The notes: generated by a model not told the origin, from the letters alone. Shown: positions 49,511-63,985, numbered from the stretch's first letter. The stretch is 64,000 nt of DNA from Mya arenaria (GCF_026914265.1 NC_069135.1:10824887-10888886); one strand, 5' to 3'. A program made the numbers and translations.

Positions 49511-51556
49511 GATGAAGTGCAAATGTACATTCTCACGGTATTAAGATACATGTGTGCCATTATGTTTACCGATATCACTGGTGCTGCAGAAGACGCAATT
49601 GCTGAGAACGATTCCTCAAGTTAAAGGTTGTGGTTTACAAGCCAATGTCCGAGAAAGTGTACATATGACAAATGACAGCTCTCCCTCGCCCCCTCGCTCG
49701 CCACAATATTTCATCAAACAAGTTTCTATACACTGTGGACTGCTCCGGAAAAAAACACATTTAACAGCTTGCCTGAAAACACCGAAGTTTTTTTCATCGC
49801 TAATAATACATTTTGAATATTTAAATCATTGCCCAAATCATATTCTTTATTATATGGAGATATGTCAAATAGTTCATTCGATTTTTTGCTCAATATCCTC
49901 AATTGAAATATTTGAACTTAAAAAGAAATTCACTTAAAGCATTATCAAGTGTTAACAAATTAGATCATTTACTAACATTAGATCTGAGTTTAAATGACCT
50001 AGAATATATTTTTTCTGACAGATTTTTGGGATTGAAGAACCTGAAATTATTAGACTTATCATTTAATCACCAGAAAACTATTGATTCCACATGGTTTTCA
50101 TCCATGTATGAACTACGATAACTTGATTTATCTCATAATGAAATTGTGCAAATAGAAATGAACTCATTTCAAAATCTTGAAAATCTCAATTTACTTAATT
50201 TATCACATAACAGAATCAGATTAATTGAACACTCTGCTTTCATGGTTTTGAAAAGTCTCCTTGTTCTTGATCTGGGTACCAATTATCTTCCATTTGTGCC
50301 AACAATAAAACTGAAATCAACTTTTTTACTGAAGAAAGTTTCATTGAATGGAAACCTAATACATAATTTGCATTCTGGAGATTTCAACAGCATCAGTGTA
50401 ATTTCCCTCACTCTTGCCTTTATGATCAAGTTGACAGTTGTGGTAAAGATTTCTTTTCAAACCTGCAATAACCAATCTGGAGATGCACGACAACCCAAAA
50501 CTTATGTTTTATATATGGGAATGCATTCAAAAACGTTCCCAAGCTCAAGACCCTGTACTTCCACAACAATAGGCTGTCGGCATTGCCCTCGGGATTGCCC
50601 CGGGCCGTTCCAAGCCCCCAGGATGCCCACCTGTATCACAATTCTATGCGCTGTGATTGCAATGCCCCTTGGATCAGAGATTTGGTGGAGGTAGCCAAAG
50701 AACACAATTTTAGTAAGCTTTTCAGTCATCCAAACTTCATCGAATGTGCTTACCCTGTAAATGTAACTGGCTTGTCATTACCCAAAATTGACGAAAGTCA
50801 GTTATAAAGAGTATGTGCTCCAATGATACGTCCATTTAACGAGAACTAAACTCTTAGATTATGGCGAGGAGCTCCGGCTTGAGTGCCACTTAAAGGGGCA
50901 CCATAACTCCTATGGCTCTTGACTAATGGATCAGAAATCTCAAGCAGTACTTCCAGTAGAAAATTAGAAATCATAGACACGTTTGCTTTAGTTGTTCGCT
51001 TCCTCAGTGTAAAAGACTGGTACGTATGAGTGTAAAGCGAGGAATGAAGTAGGGTTTGACATCAGCTCCACAAAGGTCACCGTCACAAACAAGCCCGTGA
51101 GGCTCGTGCTGATGAATCTCTCGGTCGACTATATTTCTCTCACATGGAATGGAAACCAACACAACTCAATGAGTAGACAATCAAACTCACTCACCCTTAC
51201 TATAAGTGTTGTGTTGTCTATGTGTATGATACTGAATATTACAAACCAGACTGTAAGACGTTTGCAACCAAGAGCAAATACCTATACCTGACCGAGAAAA
51301 TCATAGCAGGTGTGTGTACAGCACTTGGCATAACCAGGCATAACCATGGCAATAAGGTGCATGCATGGTGACTCTAGTGCGCAAGTTTTGTATCCACCAC
51401 AAGGATTATGAGTTGCCATTTGGGGCAGAGGATGAGTCAGAGGGGATACACATTTCGCTCCAGAACGTGTACCAGCCGCTGTCCACACCTCTCTGCTACT
51501 CCAAAACTTCACTCCTAACCACACATACAAGCAAATCCAACTTCGATGATTATTGA
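49511..51556 (+). pseudogene. LRRN-type receptor pseudogene, inverted duplicate
   Basis: The whole reading region is recognisably the copy of the gene at 34547-36742 but on the plus strand. The start codon position reads GAT (49511). In-frame stops occur at 49622, 50119 (GAA to TAA) and 50805, and several frameshifts lie around 50470-50580 and 50820-51030. Part of the fibronectin III domain is deleted near 51170. The LRR block (49903-50460), the LRRCT (50583-50807) and the tail (51365-51556, ending SNFDDY) are still readable. Parent 5' and 3' flanks were copied too (49465-49510; 51557-52930), so this is a DNA-level duplicate, not a retrocopy. Confidence 0.93.
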
Positions 51557-52930
51557 TTGACTACTTAAATGGATTGGCAAAATGTTTCCATACAAGGAAA
51601 CATATTAAATAACTATATGAGACAGCAAGATATGGTTTATACATCACATTTTCTGAAATTTACAAGTACACTCAAAACAGGAATGACTATAAAAACACGC
51701 GCTCTAAATCGTGTATTTTGAATACAGTGTACTTAGTCATTGAAGTAATGCAATCAAACTATTAATCGCGTTTTATACGTCTCTTTTGATACTGCTTTTC
51801 ATGATTGTACCACATTATCTCTTATTGTAAATCATCAACTGTATAACAAATAAAAAGTAAAAAAATATTATACAAACTTTGAAACTATACATGATTTCAT
51901 TCTTTATTTCGCGGAGTTGTTAAACGTAAACAAATAAAAACACATACTTTAAGAATATCAGGAAATGAAATGCATCCTGCTGCAGGAGAGTGATGTCATG
52001 TCATAAATGCTCGAAATTTATTTCCCTATGTCATTTCGTATAACGTGATTGAATGGAAATACTGGAAAATTAAAAACATTTACACACCTATTCTCCTGTA
52101 GCATTAGGCAGGACAAAGCGGCTGCAGATGGCCTATTGATTGGACGTTATTATGTACTATGAGCGTACTTTTAATGTCATCGTTTCTCGTGTCTCGAGCA
52201 ATTATGAAATAAAAACAAAAGTCCGAAACAATATTATTGATACAGTGTACTCGAGTAAGCAATAAAATTTCCATCACTGATCAAAGTAAATGCCAGTAAA
52301 ACAATTGTTTTGAAATCTTCCTGTTCGGAACTATGCTTACTGTGTGGGCCTCTGGAGAAATGCTATGATATAATGTATATGAATTATTCATCGAAGCCTG
52401 TAACAGACTCTGTAACAGCCATCATTTTAATTTCAAAATTGAAGACAAACATAATAAGGTTATCGCCATGAACATATATTATGTATGCATGATAGTGGGG
52501 TAATTTTCATCAAATTAAAACCTTTATTGGTTTTGTGAACTGTACTTAAATAAGTATTTTACATGATGTTAAATGAATACAATTATGGGCTAAGCCTTAA
52601 ATATATTAAGTACTAACTTTTTGTTAGCTACATACTTGTTCACGAAATAACACTTCAACTTGTAGTTTACAAGAGTGGTATCAATAAACGTATAGTTTAA
52701 AAAAGGGTTTAATTTCATATTCACTGCCATGTCCACTATAGAGGTTGACATAAAACTGCGATGACATGATAACAGTCATCTGTTATATGACACAGACAAC
52801 AGGCATGATACATTATATTTCATCATACATCAAGTACGTTTAAAAAGCTTTGGAATAACTTCTTTCCAGAATAGAAACAGACAGCTTTGCACCTCGCAGT
52901 TTACTGAGAGGAACATTTGTAAATGTACTT
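51557..52930. repeat. inverted copy of the LRRN 3' flank
   Basis: This is the reverse complement of about 34540-33190. Anchors are CACACCTATTCTCCTGTAGC with the following CTGCAGATGGCC, and GACAGCTTTGCACCTC near 52890. Non-coding. Confidence 0.85.
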
Positions 52931-53077
52931 TTATGTCACTTTAACACGTATAAAGTAACAGTAAAATGCTGTTCCTGTCAATTTCTTTTGAAACCATCGA
53001 TACGCCAAATATGCTCAAATCAAGCTCTATGACAGTTTATCAAGAAAACGGGGTGGTCGCATTTAATTAGCTTCCAT

Positions 53078-56000
53078 TGTTTCTATCAGATATATTACTG
53101 TACAGCAAACTTTGTTTGTAATTGTCGGAATGCTGCAATATGATTTTCTTGTAATTTTAATGAGTGACCCGTTCTCAACATAATTTTATGACAAGAAAAG
53201 TAGAATTGAGTTTGTATGATCAAAATCCTGGAAGAAAGATGGCCAAAGTTTTGCAACTTTTTGCAGAAGTGGTAGACAATGTGTAATAAGTTGAAAATTG
53301 ATATTTTTAATTCTAATTATTAGGCTCTTATATTTAGGATCTAAGAAATAAGCTATTTGAATTTTACAACGAAGCCAGTCTGCATTTTACTAGCTTGCAG
53401 GGTTTTGTAATTAAATAATGGTTTAAGCATATGTTCTATTTAAAGTTATTGTATCAAGTTTCAATTGATGTTTAAAATGTTGGTTTTTCAGATTTCATTT
53501 TCACAGACTTTAAAAGTTTGTTTATATTCGTGATAATTAGAAGATTTATATGGAATTCTGGTTCCCATATTGTGAGTCAAATTTTGGATTAAGAAAAAAA
53601 TATTTTAATAAGACTGTTATATGTAGAAAAGTAGGTAATTTTGAAATGATTTTGAATCCATTCATTTTTTCTATGATATTATTTGTTTCTTAAAAGTATG
53701 AGAAATGTGTATTCTATATTTTGTGTTAATCCTTAGCTTTAGTGAACCTTATGAAAGTGATCCGATTTATCCGAATGATATAAGATTGACGTATCAATAA
53801 CACGCAGTATATGTTGTTTTAGATCTCTTTACAAGCTAGATGTATCAGTTACAACAGGCTTGTAAGAAAATTGAGGAAAAAACACCTACTGATTTGATTG
53901 AAAAAACAACACGCTTGAATCTTTATAAAAACATGAAATTATTTAATATGTAATTGGTTCAATACAATACATGTTATCATGAGTATAAGGAAAACGTTTT
54001 ACGCTTTGACAGAAAAGTGTTTGATATTTTAATGCTTGTGTTTGAAAACTTATGTGTAAAACTATTAAAACAAGCTCAGTAGCCAGAAGCTGAAATACAC
54101 ACTACATATCACAAACAATAACTATGGAACAATATCACAAAACTCCTCAAACAACACAGTGCATGTATACTATGTAAAAAACTAGGTATGTGTATCAAGG
54201 ATTGTTAGGAACCGCCTTGCAAAGGTCAGTAAAATGTAAATTTACTGGGGGGTTAAACCAGTTTACGTGCACAAACCTCGCTCTTATCCTAACAATCCTG
54301 AATAAAGAAAAACACGTAATTTTTTTATCAAATATGTATTGCCTTGAGGTAACCTGCCAATAAAACAAATTATGATAAACCCCACGTACTTCAAGGATTA
54401 GAGATCCCAACTTCATCTGCAGACTAAGGAATACAATTCAGAGAACCTTATGCAAACTCTTTTCAATGATCCAGTTATTGTTTGAAACTTTGAGCATCAC
54501 ACACAGTTTGCCTCAGAATAAATTGTTTTAAGACTGTGCGATCATAGAGTTTCATAATAAAAAGCATCATTGTAGTAAAACTGGAAACAAGTTAAGAAAT
54601 TATTATTAAAAATAAAACGACGTGAATTAGTTAAACATTTCTTCCAAGAATTTAGTTTGAAAATCTCATATTAAACTTACTACTTACAGTGTAGCCACTG
54701 CAATAATCAAGTTTGCTGAAACCATGATCATGCATTTACTGCGTTTTGTAATAGTTACATAAGTTATATTGGTGTTCAAATCATACCATATTACGCAGAT
54801 GTTGAATTTTCTTCTGTTTTGTGAAAGGTAAATTTCATCTTTTACTGATTTTGAATTTATTAACTCTGTTACATTTTACCGTTATAGTTATTTCCTTCTG
54901 TCTGTGTTATACCATCCATTTAATCCAATTTGATATAATCCAGAAACAAACCATTAATTCATCATTGTGGATAAATCATAGCGTAACACTATTTCCTGCT
55001 GTTAAGACGTATTTACAGAGCATCGATATTGCATGGAGTTATCACTTCCATCAGTTAATCTATAACTTGTTCACTAAATGTTTGCACTACCTTTGAAATA
55101 TCAAGATATCCTTGTTCAGACGGCAACATCTTTCTCTGTCGGCAATGCTTTCAATAAAATACAGCTCTCGACAATATTCAGCCTAAAAAACATATTTTGT
55201 TTGCTCACATTTGTGATGGGAACTGCATTAGTTCGTATTGATATTAGCCAAGATGGAAAGAGTACTTGGCTTTAGAAGTGTCAGTCAGTATATATTGAAT
55301 TATACATATAGTGATACAGATGACTTGTTTTCTTTATATTCTCTGTTAAGGCAACCTTATTCAATTTCCTAGAGTAAACGCTTCCAGAAGCGATGTATGT
55401 GAAGAACTGTTTTGTCTGGAAAGTAGTAAGAACATCAATCATGTGTGCTTATATAGTTAAGGTGACCAACCAGCACTGGACGAGTCCATCTTTAATATCG
55501 ACGTCATACATCCTAAAATAATCAATAGTAAATGGTAATGTCTAGACCTTTGAGCTTCAAAATCTCCATTGGTTAGGTTTTATGTCGTTAAATGTCCTCC
55601 ATTCTAGAACTTATTAATATTTTCCACGTTTAAAACGGTTTAATGTTTTTTTTGTAAAAATAAGAAAAAAAAGAACCGAGCATTTTCGTTCATAGCAGAA
55701 TCAATTTAAACCCTTACCATGTTTTTACGACATTAGAGACTAAGAGCCAAATCCTTCCTCTGCTCGAAAATACAGGAATCTAATATCTGTATAAAGTACG
55801 ATACACATAAGTAATGAGAAATTTAATGTCACATGTAAAGATACTTTAAAGATTATGAACCGAGAGAAGGAGAAAGTGAGATTTTTCCTCAGATCTATCA
55901 TACACCTTACAATATTTTTTATTAATATTTAAACAGTCTTGTATTAAACTGGAGCTGGGTTATTTAACTGTTGCCTTTGTATGGTTCTGGTATTGCTCTT

Positions 56001-58115
56001 AATAGTGGTCGTATAGATATTGGAGTATTGCATGCGCGGCTGTCAAGCATATCTTGGCAACAACATGTGTATACACTATAAATTGTTGAATCGAACGGGG
56101 ATGATCTATTTGTGTCTTAATATTTGTGATATGTCCAGGTTTATATCGTGCTTTTACAAATGATTTAGTATTTTGTGCTTTAAGTATTTCGTCAGAGTAT
56201 TGCTATTTAAATTTACTGAACACGAATTTCAGGCTTTTCATAGAAAGAATCAACAACTATCTTGTTCCTTTCTCCGTTTTATGACGTTTTTTTTGAGCGC
56301 AACATTGAAGCATATTTTCAAGAAATGAAAATAAAGTACCATTCATGAAAACTAATATTTGTATTATATTGCATTTTCAATTATTGTAGTTTTATATTCC
56401 CCTGCATTCGTACTTATACGATGCATTGTTGACAGATGATAAGAAATGTGTAAAAACACACTTCTATTTTGAGGATGCACTGTTGATCTGGAACGTTACG
56501 TGGTAAACGTGTTGTTATAGAAAATATGCGCACAAAAGAAAGGCCTCACGCTAGCTTTTATGATTATGAAACCTTTCTGCTAATCTGACTGAAAGGAAAA
56601 CAACCCTTTTTTACTTTCATGTATTATCAGTTTATAAGTGCTATTAACTGACCAAACTGTTATTCAAGTACTATTTCATTTCACCGATAAAGAAATATAC
56701 ACTTTATTTGTTAGTGGGTGTAGTTTATTGGGATTCAATTACCATTGCCGTCGATGAAATCGATCATATAGATACTGCATATTTCATCCTTTTGATATCA
56801 TTTATGAATCGAATGTATCTTACAAGATGTATTTACTTTGTTTGTTTTAGGCATCTAAAAAGAATCATGAAAGAATGAGCAGTTTGTTTTGTCCACTTCT
56901 CCTTCTGTGGTGACATAAACGGGGTTCTAAAAACAGTCGCAGACCGATTGCTGGTTATTACCCAGCCGAGAACGCCACTGGATACATGGTCACCGATGAA
57001 GTCCTGCCGAGACGGATGTGCCTTACTGGTTCGTCATTGTCTTATCTGAACATGTACGGTTCTTTATTCCATTAATACATATCATGAACTTCAAATAATT
57101 GTGATCTTGCATTTTCATTCGTGGCCTTTTCATTTTAAGTGACATCTGAACGTCATGAAATTCCCCCAAAATATTTTAAGATTTTGTCATCATCAATTCT
57201 GATTTCGAACCCTGATTCTTGATGCCAATGAAAGCCCTTTTCCTTTAATGCCGCCCATACATGAAATGAGTTGCTATATTGTTTTCTAGTGTTTGATGTT
57301 GAATTAATCTCGTTAGTTCAATACCACCAACACAATTGCCAATTCAGGATCTGAACAATGTTGATAAAGCTCTACCGATAAAACGGTCTTTAATTAAGCT
57401 GAAAACTGTTGGGTAATCAATAGCAATTATTATGTCATTAGGATTTGTATTTGTATTTTTCACTTATCATGTGAGTTCTTCATACAAACGTTATCACGTT
57501 AGTTTAATTGTTCATAAAATACATTAATGTAACTGTCATTGAAGAGTTTTGATGCTTTTGTAATAAATGGATATTTTAATATACTTAAATTGTTTCGTGT
57601 TCGCATGACTTGGAACTCTTGTTGCGGATGGGCTATGGAATCTCTTATTGTTCGACCATAAGCTTAACATATTTAAAAGTTATGGTAAGAAAATAATTTA
57701 AATTTATTTCGATACACACTGTCAAAACACTTTACCTTGATAATACTTTTTGAAATGTGACACAGGATAATTTTCTTTTTTATCTTTTCATTTATGAACT
57801 TAAGCCTTTTTTAGAAAAAGAATTAATTTGACACAGATCATATGAATCGTAATGGGAAATAATATAGATATTCGTGTTCAATAGTTTGAACTGCAAACTT
57901 GCACAAAGAACAAACAATTGTCATAATTCATTGTTCGATAATATTCTACAACCACTGATTCCCTTTAAAACCATTACAGAATCCTTAAACACTGGTGAAT
58001 TATTTATCGTATCGACACCGTCTGTAAAACTTATGGACACGGCAATGTGATATTTTATATACCTGATGTTAGTTTATTTCCATCATTTGCCTATAAAATT
58101 CATCTTGTAATATTT
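53078..58115. repeat. direct copy of the intron block
   Basis: Collinear with 37053-42300 in the same orientation, unlike the inverted stretch just before it. It lacks the MITE found at 37626-37995, and has about 0.6 kb of extra sequence at roughly 54080-54690. No gene is supported in it. Confidence 0.85.
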
Positions 58116-58784
58116 ACACCTCAAATTCCATTCTTTAAATGAACTGCCTTTCGGCAATTGCGGTGATCATCCGATGAACGCAACATCTTTGGATATGTTC
58201 GGATCGCATAACAATATACATGAAATTTATTGATATTGTTATTGTTTGTATTGTGTCAGCAGGTCCCGTAAAAATAAATAAACATTTTAAAAAACGTTAA
58301 TTTATTATATGTTAAATGTATTGTTGCCATAACTGTTTCAATCTTATTTTTTTAATAATGATTCCAAGTGGTTGATATTTTCCCGTGTTATTGTGACGGC
58401 ATTTGATAAAACGTTTCCGGTTACAGTCGGGTCTATCTATTTACAATAGGGTAAGAAAGGATTACTGAAAGGTTTTCTTAAACAAACTGAAGTGTTTTTT
58501 ACAATTTCTTAGTGAAATAATGCACTATTAGTGTAAATATAAGTGTAATATTCGGACTCCCCACACTTTGACCAGCCGTATTGCGTTCAAACCCCGATAA
58601 TGACATCAATCCCGCAATGTCTTAAATAATGTTATAAATATATATATATAGTATTCAGCTAGGTCATAACTGTAATGAGCAATCGGAACAATGGTAGTAT
58701 ATGGACGGATTTACAATCTCATAATTAATTTAATTTAGAGCCTCTGCAAGTAGATCGCTTAGTATTAAACTCAAACACGTAAGC

Positions 58785-61645
58785 TTAATACGGATAGCAC
58801 ATTAAGAATAACATTACTAAATATGATAATTGTTCGTTGTATGAACATCTTTTTCTAATGCACCGGCATCCACCAGAGGTTGGTTCTGACTCTGAATACG
58901 TGACAGTCTTTGGCGCCTTCCTTTCAACCATGTGATTCATGTTCTCGTTGGCGTTAGTACTTTGCACATGGGCTAGAATTTCCAACATACTCTCATTTGT
59001 GTACCTGAAAATTGAATCATTGCATATTGTAATTTAACGTTTAGTCATCAATGCGACTTTTAAGTGACTCGACCGTGTTTTTAGACAAAATGTTTTCCCG
59101 GTATAGCATCTGAAAACACTAATGTTATAATTATATTACTCTATGATATCTATATAGCAGAACAGTTGTTATAGCATAAAAAAGTATTTTGATTTAGTGG
59201 GGTTCGTACTCCCGCCATTATAGTCAAAAAGAAAAATAGAAAACATCCGGCTAGTCCACACGGCCACGGGAACTTTAACAAATGCTGGATATGTTGACCT
59301 ATTAAGGATACATTGATAACATCACGTGATAATGTCAATCAACGAATCACGCAACACCATAGCCGTGATAAATTTTCAATCGCATTATTAACACAAATGA
59401 AAATTGTGGTCTTCAAAGACGATATTTGAGCGAGTCACTTTAATGATTAGATTTAATACTGTTCGATTAAAAATAAAAGCCTTTTTTTCACGAGTCTTGA
59501 TGGCTAAAATTAACATCAAACATTTCAGGTTTGAATAAACTTCGTTTTACGAAACTGATTATCATTATTATTATAACTATCATTTGCATGACCCCTGCTA
59601 CAAAAATGAAGAACACGTAAAATGTGTAAGACATATATAGTGCGTACCCGTGTATCACGTTCTGGAAATCTTTTCTCAATTCGGGACCCTGCAGTATGTG
59701 CGCCTGTCGGTAATTCTCGTCCCTTAGAGACTTACACCAGGTTGGGCTGCACGAGGAATGTTCATTGAACATGTGGGAGGGCAGGGCGTCTAAACTGGTC
59801 TTTATTCCATGCGTGCTGCCCTTATTTTGACTTATTCCATAAGAGAAGCATTTCTGAATATGGGCAATATTATTGTTTGATAATGATTTGTGTTTTGATT
59901 TTAGCTTATACAATTCATTTCCGAAATTTTTGACAATATGATTTTTATCATTTGATTTTTTAAGTTCTGGAAATAAAGACCGCTTGACGCGAGTAAAAGT
60001 GGTTGAATCTCCGTCCATTGTTAACCGTTCGATATTCAACCCCTTTTGTTTCACTTCCTGTAAACAGGTAGATGTAAGAAAGGGCTCCATCGCTTTTGAC
60101 GAGCCATTCCAGTTTTTTCTACATGAATGAAGTTTTGCTTTTATTTTATTCCTTTTCGCTACCTTGCATGTCCTGCAAGTTTTTTTAGCAACTGAGTATG
60201 AAACACACTTTTTTGTGAGTTTTCCAATAACAGTAACGTGTCCTGCAAATACATGTAAAATACAGATTAGAATATAATGCAAATATACGGGATAACTAAC
60301 TCAGACCTATGCTCAAGACATCATATGTTTAAAATATTACATCAAACTTTAAATATACATGTTTCTCAGATTTTATATAAAGATACAGTTTTATGCGTTA
60401 TAAATAATTACCGGACAAACTATTGGAGCCTCTTTTTTGCCAGGCCCCATCTGCAGAGACATCCGTTTCAACATGATCACCAGTTGGATCCCTAAAATCA
60501 TATGTGTAAAAGTAGTACTTTGTATAGACTGTTTGCCACTTGTGCGTGTGTTTGTGGCTGGAGGGGGGCTGGTGGGGGTCTGTGGGTTCATACAGCCTCA
60601 TATATACAATAATACGCGTTTGGCCGACTGAATGATCATCATCGTTAGCATAATCACTATCACCAACATCATCTATATTTTATCAACAGTAGTAACTCAT
60701 CCTTAGATATTTAATTATGCACAGGTAAAAGCGTGTTGAAATAATATTTTACATGTTGTTAACTTCTTGAAGCAACTTCATCTCCTGTTGAATAGCGGTG
60801 GTGCACGAGATTTCGGCCACACTTTCAATAGATGGTCCGATCTCTCGCTCGCGGGCCTTCAGTGCGGTCTTACTGATTCCAGGCAGATTGAGTTCAGCAA
60901 ATATCGCACTGATCTGAGACTCTCCTACACCTGCGTTGATCATCGCTAAAAGAGATACACAACAAGCTTGTTTTCGACCAAGTAAACTAAGCGCTATTGA
61001 CGCCTTCACATAATAATCGATAATCATGGTGCACTCATTTTATACTTTTGTTCATTTTACTGCTTAAAATGTTGTTTTAGAAATAATGCTTTTTTTCTAG
61101 GAAATGACGAATCTATGAAATGGAATCAATGGAATCAAATTTCGTTACAATATGTCAGGGCGTTTTTTTATACTGTATGTATTGACGTTAATTCACTTAT
61201 ACATTATGTGCCAAGTCTAACATCATTCACTACATTTGTTGGCACAACGCTGGCTATTGATATGGTGACAAAATTTACCTGCAGCTAATTTAGTGTTGAC
61301 ATCAAAACATCTTCTAGCTGCGGAGCCGTCACTCGTGGAATGCCGTTTTCCCGTAGGCACCAGATTAACCATCCTACAGGTGTTGCAGCTGATATGAAGG
61401 ATAGATCCAAGGCCATATATAGTTTCCCCTACAATGCCATTGATGCAAAAACTGTTTCCACAAGAACTACAGGAGCTTAATCTTTCCAAAATTACACCGA
61501 TTTCTACGACTCTGCGACCTTCTAGCCAAGGCGGGACGGTTTCGGGAACAGAAATGCATGTTTTCTTCTCCACATTCACGTTGTTTATTATTGAGGTTCG
61601 ATTTGCGTTACTCTTAGAAATAAACTGACCTTTTTTCCTCCTCAT
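58785..61645 (-). CDS. Mutator-like transposase, multi-exon, 3' end degraded
   Basis: Exons on the minus strand, joined in phase at GT-AG: 61645-61279, 60945-60753, 60491-60412, 60242-59648, and about 59004-58785. The first four give 411 residues plus two bases that complete a codon in exon 5. Content follows the Mutator-like transposase domain seen in many invertebrate proteins: CSSCGNSF and CNTC near the N-terminus, a helical segment with LKAREREIGPSIE, DGAWQKRG (Asp201), a CRTC knuckle (236-239), HSCRKNWNGSSKAMEP (252-267), MDGDSTT (Asp290/292), and SDKNHIVKN with a C-terminal YTNESM and ERKAPKT segment. The acidic motifs are likely DDE-type catalytic positions (family inference). In exon 5 the conserved tail appears to change frame after TYSESE (near 58865), so the copy may be inactive, or a further exon is missed. 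I saw no clear terminal inverted repeats. Confidence 0.75.
59192..59272 (-). repeat. tRNA-like SINE fragment
   Basis: The minus strand shows an A-box-like TGGCCGTGTGGACTAGCC and a B-box-like GGGAGTACGAACCCC about 55 bp apart. The sequence between cannot form a normal anticodon arm. It lies inside the last intron of the transposase gene. Confidence 0.4.
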
Positions 61646-61649
61646 CTTT

Positions 61650-63010
61650 ACCGGATGTTGTTAACGGAACGTGCCCGGAAGGACAATCCGTTTAAAATGA
61701 CGTCAGTAACGTATAAATGACAATTTCGCGGCATTTCCACTAAACTTAAGTTCGTTATCTATTTATATGTTTAGAAAGCTTACTAACGTTAATTAGTTCG
61801 CTCCCGTATACATAACTACTATATATCAATTCAGAACATATATAACAAATGACAAACAATATTATCAGTATTCTGACTTTGTTCGTAATTCTGATTGCAA
61901 TTCACAACATTTGCAAACAGTGAAATTAAAATCATTTGCATAAACAAAATGACACTGCACAACTATTCTCATGCATCAAACAAACCTATGGCGTCACTAA
62001 CTTGACGTGTTTTTTATTGACGTTGACGGTGGCGTAGAAATCACGCTAACTCTATCAATTTTCTTAGGTTACTTATATCTTTTAGCAATTAACCTCACCG
62101 TCAATTTTTTATTTTTTTACATAATTTTATTCATTATTCCGTTCCGTTTCCTATGACTAAATAAAAACTTACCCTACCCGAGTTCGTTTTCGAGATAAAT
62201 ACGTCAAATTCACCGATGGGTATCTGTTTTTGGCGATTTCTTATTAAAGCCTTTTTGTCATAAAACTTAGAATTAATTATTTATTTCTTAAATACTTATA
62301 CTAAAATTATAGGATTATTTATTCATCGTACAATAAATTATATTCCGTTTTTTTTTTTGTAAAAAAAAGCCGTAAAGTTATATTTTTTTACGGTTTAATC
62401 AATGTTAGCGCCAAATAGCACGTGTCCGCTAGGTGGCGCTGTAATTCAACAAAACACGGGATTCAAAAAAAAAAAAATTACACCTCGTTAAAGTAGAGTC
62501 ATTGACGATTGTTTGTTCCAAGTTTCATTGAAATCGGCCGACATTCATATTTTTCGGAGTAACGTGGTCATGTACCTTAATGAGTATCATCAGAAGCAAG
62601 AACTATGTAAGCATGCATGGTTTACAGGCAAACGGTACGAGGCCTACCATTTAAGAAGTGATACAAAACGCAACATGACAACCAACTTAAAAGTATAAGG
62701 CCTCTAAACGGTCAATATAGTGTGGTTATCCACATTGGAGGTTCTTCAATTGTGGCCATCCAGATCATTGGATATGTTTCAGTGATTGTTAAAAAAAGAA
62801 AACCGCTAGACTGATACAATGTAAAATTATGTTCAAATATATCGCTTCCGATTGAATAGAGACCTTTAATAAAGCAAATGATTTTTTATTAGCTTATGTT
62901 TAGAACTCTTTTTATATCAAAGATTATGGACATTTAATGACCATAACTGAAAACTGATTATGAAATTTAAAAGAATCGTTCATAATCTTTAATACTAGGT
63001 ATTAAATGAA
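61650..63010. other. no supported gene; part of the extra 58.1-63.0 kb DNA
   Basis: Upstream region of the transposase gene, with poly-A/T runs and a short inverted pair (TAGCGCCA and TGGCGCT at about 62406-62440). AAGTTTCATTGAAATCGG at about 62520 looks like a dispersed repeat. None of it aligns with the parent locus. Confidence 0.5.
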
Positions 63011-63014
63011 GTTA

Positions 63015-63985
63015 ATTAAGTTTTAATAATTGTCTTCTTATGTCTCTTGTTCGATTGAACATAAATCGCAGGTCGAACAAAAATGGATTACTTTGTTATA
63101 ATGTATATGAAAATCTTGCATACCTTGGAATACATTCGTTTCAGATCAATCAATTTTAGTTAATACTAATTTATTTCAGCACAATTGTGACGAAAGCGTA
63201 TTGACTCACTCTCGAGTAGTCCGTTTCCTGGGAAGAAAGCAGTACTGGTGTCCATGAGAGAGTACCCTGGTGGGATCGAAACAACAACCTCTTTCAGTTT
63301 GTGTACAATTTTCATAACGATTGGCCGTGATTAGAAGTTAGCCACTTTTTAGTTTTAAGATCAATATATCCAAGTTGGGTAGACCTTAACTAGAAAATTA
63401 AGGGCGAGGAAGTGATATTTTTTTATGTTTGGCACATGAATCAAGGCGTGCAATTTAGAATTTTAAACCCCATTTACGTTGTTTTGTATTGTCCGTCCGT
63501 CCGTCTGTCCATCCGCCATATGTTTTACCATATCTTTAAAGTGATTTGTCAGATAAAGTTCAAATTGATTAGAATGCCTTCCTAATTACAATATCGACCG
63601 CTTGTATAATTAAGTGAATTTACTCATCTTTTGTGTCCAAAGTGTTATTGAAGAAATGCCTTTTTTCACTAAATTTGTTGGTAAATGAGCTTTTCCTTGA
63701 CGTATTTAATATCAATTATATGTCAAAGGGAAAGGACATTTAAGAACGTTTTTAATATTTCAAAATATATACAGAAAATCCGTCGTTATACATCAAGCCA
63801 AGCCTTGTAGGTCATTGATCAGAGGTTTGGTGCTCATAGATCAACATTTCTCCCCTATTTCAATGACAAACACAAACAACGATGAAGACGCGACAGTTGA
63901 TTGAATTAAACGGAAACATTTTAAAGAACATACAAGCCTCTGTAAATATTAGTTTGGATGACTTAATATGCGATTTATATATAAT
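63015..63985. repeat. continuation of the duplicated IMMP2L intron
   Basis: TTTTAATAATTGTC near 63021 matches 42736. GATCAGAGGTTTGGTGCTCA at 63818 matches 43840 exactly, with TAAAGAACAT and flanking sequence continuing to about 43996. The middle (63100-63780) is too diverged to align by eye. Confidence 0.7.

Noticed and set aside
49511..51556. A second working LRRN gene or a retrocopy
   Set aside because: Lost start codon, several in-frame stops, frameshifts and a deletion rule out a working gene. Copied upstream and downstream flanks rule out a retrocopy.
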